NCBI GenBank assembly: GCA_011055275.1 | Contig: DSEZ01000062.1 | Location: 1-8,743 of the forward strand | Direction: 5' to 3' | DNA: 8,743 nt | From: Thermoprotei archaeon | GTDB taxonomy: Archaea > Thermoproteota > Thermoprotei_A > Marsarchaeales > UBA168 | Shown here: positions 5,861-8,743 of the stretch, piece by piece | How the letters are laid out: each line of letters starts with the position of its first letter | Position numbering within the stretch: the stretch's first letter is position 1 | Made by a program: the position numbers and the translations under genes | Notes under the pieces: generated by a model | What the model was told of the DNA's origin: nothing | The model's database searches: none | Seen by the model: the letters and a program-made list of their open reading frames with translations, nothing else

Positions 5861-6925
5861 CTAAGGCACGACGGGCAGAGACGATAACCGCCTCACCTCT
5901 TTCTCCTCAGCCAAAAAATCGTCCTCTATCCTTATCCCTCCCACGCCCGGTATGTAAACCCCGGGCTCTATAGTGAAGACGTGGCCAGGCGAGAGGTGAT
6001 CTTTTGACGTTACGCTGAGGTAAGGATACTCATGAACGTCAAGCCCTATACCGTGGCCCAATGAGTGTATGTAGTACTTGTCAAGCCCATATTTCGCCAG
6101 ATTGGTTATGGCTAACTTGGCAACTTCTGAGAGAGGCTGCCCCACTTTCAACGAGTTATAGCACGTGTTTTGCGTTTCCCGGACGGCGTCAAAGCACCTT
6201 TTCATCATCCGGCCCACGTCTCCCATGAAGACCGTCCTAGTTAAGTCGCTGTCATAACCCTCATATTGCGCTCCAAAGTCTATGACCACTACCTCGCCAT
6301 CTCTTATTTTCTTGCTGCTTGACGTTGCATGTGGATTAGCTGCCCTCTCGCCACTGGCAACTATTGTGGGAAAAGCAACCCCTTCAGCTCCGCGTTCCTT
6401 CATTGCTTTCTCGAGTTCAGCTGCTACGTGATTCTCCGTAACGCCAGGCTTGACCTCTTCTAGCACTTCCTTAAATGAATCTTCGGCCACGCTTATAGCT
6501 CCTCTTATCCTTCTAAGCTCGTCTTCGTCCTTTATGGACCTGAGTTGTTCTATGACTTGTGAAATACCTGCCCACCTGTCGTTGTACTTCCTTATATGCT
6601 CATAAAAAGAAAGGGTCACGCTCTCATCTTCTAGGCCTAGTACCCCCTTCGAGGCCTCCTGGCCAACCGACCTCAACACTTCGTCTTGGAAGTTCTTGGT
6701 TTTCTCCACCACCACCAACTCGTCGTAGTTAGCGTCTTGAGCATCCGGAGCCTCCAGCTCTGTCACGTAAAGCCTACTCCTGCCGTCAGCACTGAGGAGG
6801 AGATAGGCTCCGCCAAGCCCCTTAAAGCCTGAAAAATACCTTAGCGATTCGTAAGAACTGATCAGGGCGTACTCAATAGAAGCTCCTTTGAACAGCGCTT
6901 GAATGCGCTTCTTAAAATCTATCAT
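5861..6925 (-). CDS. pepQ: M24 metallopeptidase, Xaa-Pro aminopeptidase/dipeptidase type
   Basis: Releases residues from peptides that have proline at the second position, a late step in cytosolic peptide recycling. The 354 residues show an N-terminal creatinase/prolidase-type domain (about 1-125) and the C-terminal pita-bread catalytic domain. All five dinuclear-metal ligands of the family are visible: D216 in VVVIDFGA, D227 in DSDLTRTVF, H291 in SLGHGIGLDVHE, E320 in FTIEPGVY and E334 in IRIEDDF. His199 in NPHAT and His298 are the usual accessory histidines. Whether it prefers dipeptides (PepQ) or longer peptides (PepP) cannot be decided here, so the gene symbol is tentative. The ATG at 6925 lies about 24 bp from an 18-bp palindrome that contains its TATA box. 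The gene follows the small four-cysteine gene by 47 nt and precedes uppS by 8 nt. Confidence 0.95.
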   Translation of the reverse strand: MIDFKKRIQALFKGASIEYALISSYESLRYFSGFKGLGGAYLLLSADGRSRLYVTELEAPDAQDANYDELVVVEKTKNFQDEVLRSVGQEASKGVLGLEDESVTLSFYEHIRKYNDRWAGISQVIEQLRSIKDEDELRRIRGAISVAEDSFKEVLEEVKPGVTENHVAAELEKAMKERGAEGVAFPTIVASGERAANPHATSSSKKIRDGEVVVIDFGAQYEGYDSDLTRTVFMGDVGRMMKRCFDAVRETQNTCYNSLKVGQPLSEVAKLAITNLAKYGLDKYYIHSLGHGIGLDVHEYPYLSVTSKDHLSPGHVFTIEPGVYIPGVGGIRIEDDFLAEEKEVRRLSSLPVVP

Positions 6926-6939
6926 GTCTTTACAGCGAA

Positions 6940-6957
6940 CAACGCTTATAAGCGTTG
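6940..6957. promoter_or_regulatory. 18-bp perfect palindrome containing the peptidase TATA box
   Basis: CAACGCTTATAAGCGTTG reads the same on both strands, with TTATAA exactly at its centre. The centre is about 24 bp from the peptidase ATG at 6925, so this is the TATA element of the peptidase-uppS unit. The dyad could be a repressor site competing with TBP. A symmetric TATA also leaves orientation to the flanking BRE, so some rightward transcription is possible. TATA placement is well supported; the operator role is inferred. Confidence 0.65.
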
Positions 6958-6972
6958 GCCGAACACCACCAG

Positions 6973-7131
6973 TTAGCGGACAACAGCTTGTTTTTCTGAT
7001 CTAGAAAGCCACATAGTTAAAACCGTGCATGTTTCAGGCGAGTGAATTGTACCTTCTTCGCACTCCATCGTGAACGGGCATGTAAAACATGGAGGCAAAC
7101 TGTTTATGTCAAGCTTAATGGTCTCCTTCAT
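6973..7131 (-). CDS. Stand-alone TFE-beta/RPC39-type Fe-S domain mini-protein
   Basis: A 52-residue protein with four cysteines, C15, C18, C24 and C35, in the order PPCFTCPFTMEC - EEGTIHSPETC - LTMWL. The pattern CxxCP...C-x-EG...SP..C..L..WL resembles the C-terminal 4Fe-4S domain of RNA polymerase III subunit RPC39/Rpc34 and of archaeal TFE-beta, which helps open promoters. That assignment comes from recalled motif similarity, not a search. The winged helices of full TFE-beta are absent, so this is either a domain-only TFE-beta or an independent small Fe-S/Zn protein. The ATG at 7131 is preferred to an in-frame GTG at 7155, because a TATA-like TTAAAC lies about 28 bp upstream of the ATG. It diverges from enolase and runs 47 nt ahead of the peptidase gene with no evident terminator between. 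Confidence 0.75.
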   Translation of the reverse strand: MKETIKLDINSLPPCFTCPFTMECEEGTIHSPETCTVLTMWLSRSEKQAVVR

Positions 7132-7156
7132 CCTATGAGAGTTACGAGCGGCCACG

Positions 7157-7163
7157 TTTAAGC
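7157..7163 (-). promoter_or_regulatory. TATA-like box of the four-cysteine mini-gene
   Basis: The minus strand reads GCTTAAA, centred about 29 bp before the ATG at 7131. It is a moderate TATA match, and its position favours the ATG over the upstream GTG. Confidence 0.45.
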
Positions 7164-7234
7164 CTAGCTGTCTTCAGCAACGATCATAGGAACCATCGCA
7201 CCAGAAGCAGGCGTCGCCATTGTCCGTGAGAAAA

Positions 7235-7243
7235 GCATAATTA
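7235..7243 (+). promoter_or_regulatory. TATA box of enolase
   Basis: GCATAATTA is centred about 24 bp before the enolase ATG at 7263, fitting a leaderless message. The ten bases AAGCATAATT also occur in the glyS promoter. GAGGT (7258-7262) abuts the ATG, too close to act as a normal ribosome site. Confidence 0.6.
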
Positions 7244-7262
7244 CCGCCGCTGGTTAAGAGGT

Positions 7263-8543
7263 ATGACTAAATACGCTATAGCTGATGTTAAAGCCAGATG
7301 GATCCTCGACTCTCGCGCAAATCCAACCGTGGAAACGGAGGTCAGAACTGAAGGAGGTACTGTGGCCGTGGCCGCTGTGCCCAGTGGTGCTTCCAAAGGA
7401 GAGTTCGAAGCGCTCGAACTCAGAGATGGAGGATCGGCATTTCATGGATTAGGCGTTAAAAAAGCCGTAGATAACGTGAACTCGATCATAGGGCCCAAGG
7501 TAAAGGGCATGGATGTCAGGGAGCAAAAGCAAATAGATGATACCATGATCGCGTTAGACGGCACGCCCAACAAATCCAAGCTGGGCGCTAATGCCGTACT
7601 CTCAGTTTCGCTTGCCGTTGCAAGGGCAGCGGCCCTTGCCCAAGGGATGCAATTGCACGAGTGGATATCCAAACTTTACGATAGAAAGCCGCTGTTACCG
7701 GTGCCGTTCTCAAATGTTCTCAATGGTGGAGAGCATGCTGGAAATGATCTCTCGATACAGGAGTTCATGGTGGTACCCGTTGGGCTTAAGACATTTCATG
7801 AGGCGCTACAGGCGGTCAGCGAAATCTACGTTTCGCTTAGATCGTATGTAACAAAGAGGTATGGGGCTGTAGCCAAGAACGTCGGAGATGAAGGAGGAGT
7901 TGCGCCGCCTATGGGTAACACCCAAGAGGCCCTGTCCGCGCTGGAAAGCGCAATCGCGGACGCCGGTTACTCAAACGGAAAGGAAATAAGGCTCGCCATG
8001 GACGCGGCATCGAGCACTTTCTTTATCAACGGAAAGTACAAAATTGACGGAAGGCTCCTAACTAAAGAAGAGCTCATGGATTACTGGAAACAGGTAATAG
8101 CAGCACATAAGATAATGAGCATCGAGGATCCGTTTGAGCAAAACGACTTTGAAACTACCGCCAAGTTCACTGCTCAAGTGAAACCAGTTCAGGTTGTCGG
8201 CGATGACATATTTGTCACACAAATCGCTCGCCTCAAGAGGGGCATAGATGCAGGAGCGTGCAACGCCCTGTTGCTAAAGGTCAATCAGGTGGGATCACTA
8301 ACGGAGGCAATTAACGCGGGCCTGCTCGCAATTAAGTCCGGTTACTCCGTGATGGTAAGCCACAGAAGCGGTGAGACCACGGACGATTTCATTGCCGATT
8401 TAGCTGTGGGTCTGGGCACTGGGCAGATAAAAACTGGGGCGCCGGCCAGAGGAGAAAGGGTAGCAAAGTATAACAGGCTACTCAAGATAGAGGATGATAC
8501 TGGAATTCCATACGCGGGGCCTTCGATTGCATCAAAAAGCTAA
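7263..8543 (+). CDS. eno: Enolase (phosphopyruvate hydratase)
   Basis: Interconverts 2-phosphoglycerate and phosphoenolpyruvate in cytosolic glycolysis/gluconeogenesis. At 426 residues it is full length. The N-terminal domain carries the mobile substrate loop SGASKGEFEALELRD (41-55). The TIM-barrel domain shows NGGEHAGNDLSIQEFM (154-169), the catalytic-acid loop GDEGGVAPP (208-216) with Glu210, the Mg ligands Asp247, Glu288 (SIEDPF) and Asp314 (GDD), the catalytic base Lys339 (LLLKVNQVG), SHRSGET (366-372), and Lys390 before TGAPARGERVAKYNRLL. All key residues are present, so it should be active. It has its own TATA box and diverges from the four-cysteine mini-gene. Its 3' end overlaps the likely start of the next, frameshifted gene. 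Confidence 0.98.
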   Translation: MTKYAIADVKARWILDSRANPTVETEVRTEGGTVAVAAVPSGASKGEFEALELRDGGSAFHGLGVKKAVDNVNSIIGPKVKGMDVREQKQIDDTMIALDGTPNKSKLGANAVLSVSLAVARAAALAQGMQLHEWISKLYDRKPLLPVPFSNVLNGGEHAGNDLSIQEFMVVPVGLKTFHEALQAVSEIYVSLRSYVTKRYGAVAKNVGDEGGVAPPMGNTQEALSALESAIADAGYSNGKEIRLAMDAASSTFFINGKYKIDGRLLTKEELMDYWKQVIAAHKIMSIEDPFEQNDFETTAKFTAQVKPVQVVGDDIFVTQIARLKRGIDAGACNALLLKVNQVGSLTEAINAGLLAIKSGYSVMVSHRSGETTDDFIADLAVGLGTGQIKTGAPARGERVAKYNRLLKIEDDTGIPYAGPSIASKS

Positions 8544-8743
8544 GAGCACCCTTCACGAATCGCTTCAAAATTTTTTTCGAAAGAAGGGGGCATAAAGGAA
8601 GCGTGTGTAGGGAGCTTTCGCATAGACGTGCTAAGGGGGAACGAGGCAATAGAGATACAGCTTAGCGAAGCCTATAAACTGAAGACGAAGATAAGGGCCC
8701 TACTAGGTATGGGCTACACGGTAAAGCTGGTAATACCGATACA
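8494..8743 (+). pseudogene. EIQ-motif nuclease-like gene, frame-disrupted and partial (runs off right edge)
   Basis: Two frames together read as one protein. The first frame opens at ATG 8494 (or TTG 8527) inside the enolase 3' end, gives STLHESLQNFFRKKGA and stops at the TAA at 8594-8596. The -1 frame is open from just after the enolase stop to the window edge and gives GGIKEACVGSFRIDVLRGN, then EAIEIQLSEAYKLKTKIRAL and LGMGYTVKLVIPI. The order 'LH..L...F - E..VG.F.IDV.RG..AIEIQ - K...L...VKLVIPI' matches, from memory, a family of small uncharacterised proteins with an ID..EIQ core like PD-(D/E)xK nucleases. The -1 frame has no ATG, GTG or TTG before the GTG at 8628, which falls inside the core motif. 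A T7 run (8571-8577) and a G5 run (8586-8590) lie where the frames must join. It may be a sequencing error, a real frameshift mutation or programmed slippage. Confidence 0.55.
8571..8577 (+). terminator. T7 run after enolase: possible terminator or slippery site
   Basis: Seven Ts follow AAAA, 27 nt after the enolase stop codon. As a U-tract it would be a normal archaeal terminator for enolase. In the frame that opens at 8494 it reads AAT TTT TTT, which puts T TTT TTT exactly in the X-XXY-YYZ register of a -1 slippery heptamer. The two readings are not exclusive, and neither is proven. Confidence 0.4.

Noticed and set aside
7164..7234. Stretch between the mini-gene and enolase promoters
   Set aside because: No reading frame, strong palindrome or RNA-like fold was evident; treated as plain divergent promoter spacing.
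8544..8743. Intact new gene starting at GTG 8628
   Set aside because: The GTG falls in the middle of the conserved-looking IDV core, and family-like sequence extends upstream across a frame change, so a start there would remove part of the domain.
1..8743. CRISPR arrays, insertion sequences, tRNA or rRNA genes, integration sites
   Set aside because: No regularly spaced repeats, transposase-like frames, terminal inverted repeats or cloverleaf-like segments were seen on either strand.

Overview
The window looks archaeal. Gene content is of archaeal type: a GlyRS with a central CxxC...CxxC pair, archaeal-style PGK and enolase, a cis-prenyltransferase with the archaeal N-terminal extension, and a small protein resembling the Fe-S domain of TFE-beta/RPC39. 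Six promoters place a TATA-like box roughly 23-30 bp upstream of the start codon, as in leaderless archaeal transcripts, and some genes use TTG starts. The TFE-beta-like protein and the moderate GC content suggest a TACK-type lineage (Thaumarchaeota, Aigarchaeota or Korarchaeota relatives), but the exact lineage cannot be read from this sequence.

Layout. A leftward block covers about 1-3440. In its transcription order it holds a zinc-ribbon membrane protein, glycyl-tRNA synthetase (TTG start), an uncharacterised 81-residue protein, and the N-terminal 227 residues of phosphoglycerate kinase, which runs off the left edge. A rightward Lrp/AsnC regulator (3584-4042) diverges from this block. It converges on, and overlaps by 16 bp, a leftward SPFH/stomatin-like gene (4027-4947). 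Upstream of the stomatin gene, also leftward, are a 52-residue four-cysteine protein, an M24 Xaa-Pro-type peptidase and a cis-prenyltransferase; the last two are 8 nt apart. Rightward enolase (7263-8543) diverges from this group. Overlapping and following the end of enolase is a partial gene that runs off the right edge and seems to need a -1 frame change at a T7 run.

Function. Most genes are housekeeping. PGK and enolase are two lower-glycolysis/gluconeogenesis enzymes on opposite strands at the two ends of the window. GlyRS serves translation. The cis-prenyltransferase makes long polyprenyl lipid carriers for glycosylation. The peptidase finishes peptide breakdown. The stomatin-like protein and the zinc-ribbon membrane protein act at the membrane.

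Most worth a second look: the stand-alone TFE-beta/RPC39-type Fe-S mini-protein; the frameshifted EIQ-motif gene after enolase; and a set of unrelated perfect palindromes placed at or next to TATA boxes, including an 18-bp palindrome centred on the peptidase TATA box. No rRNA, tRNA, CRISPR array or insertion sequence was seen.
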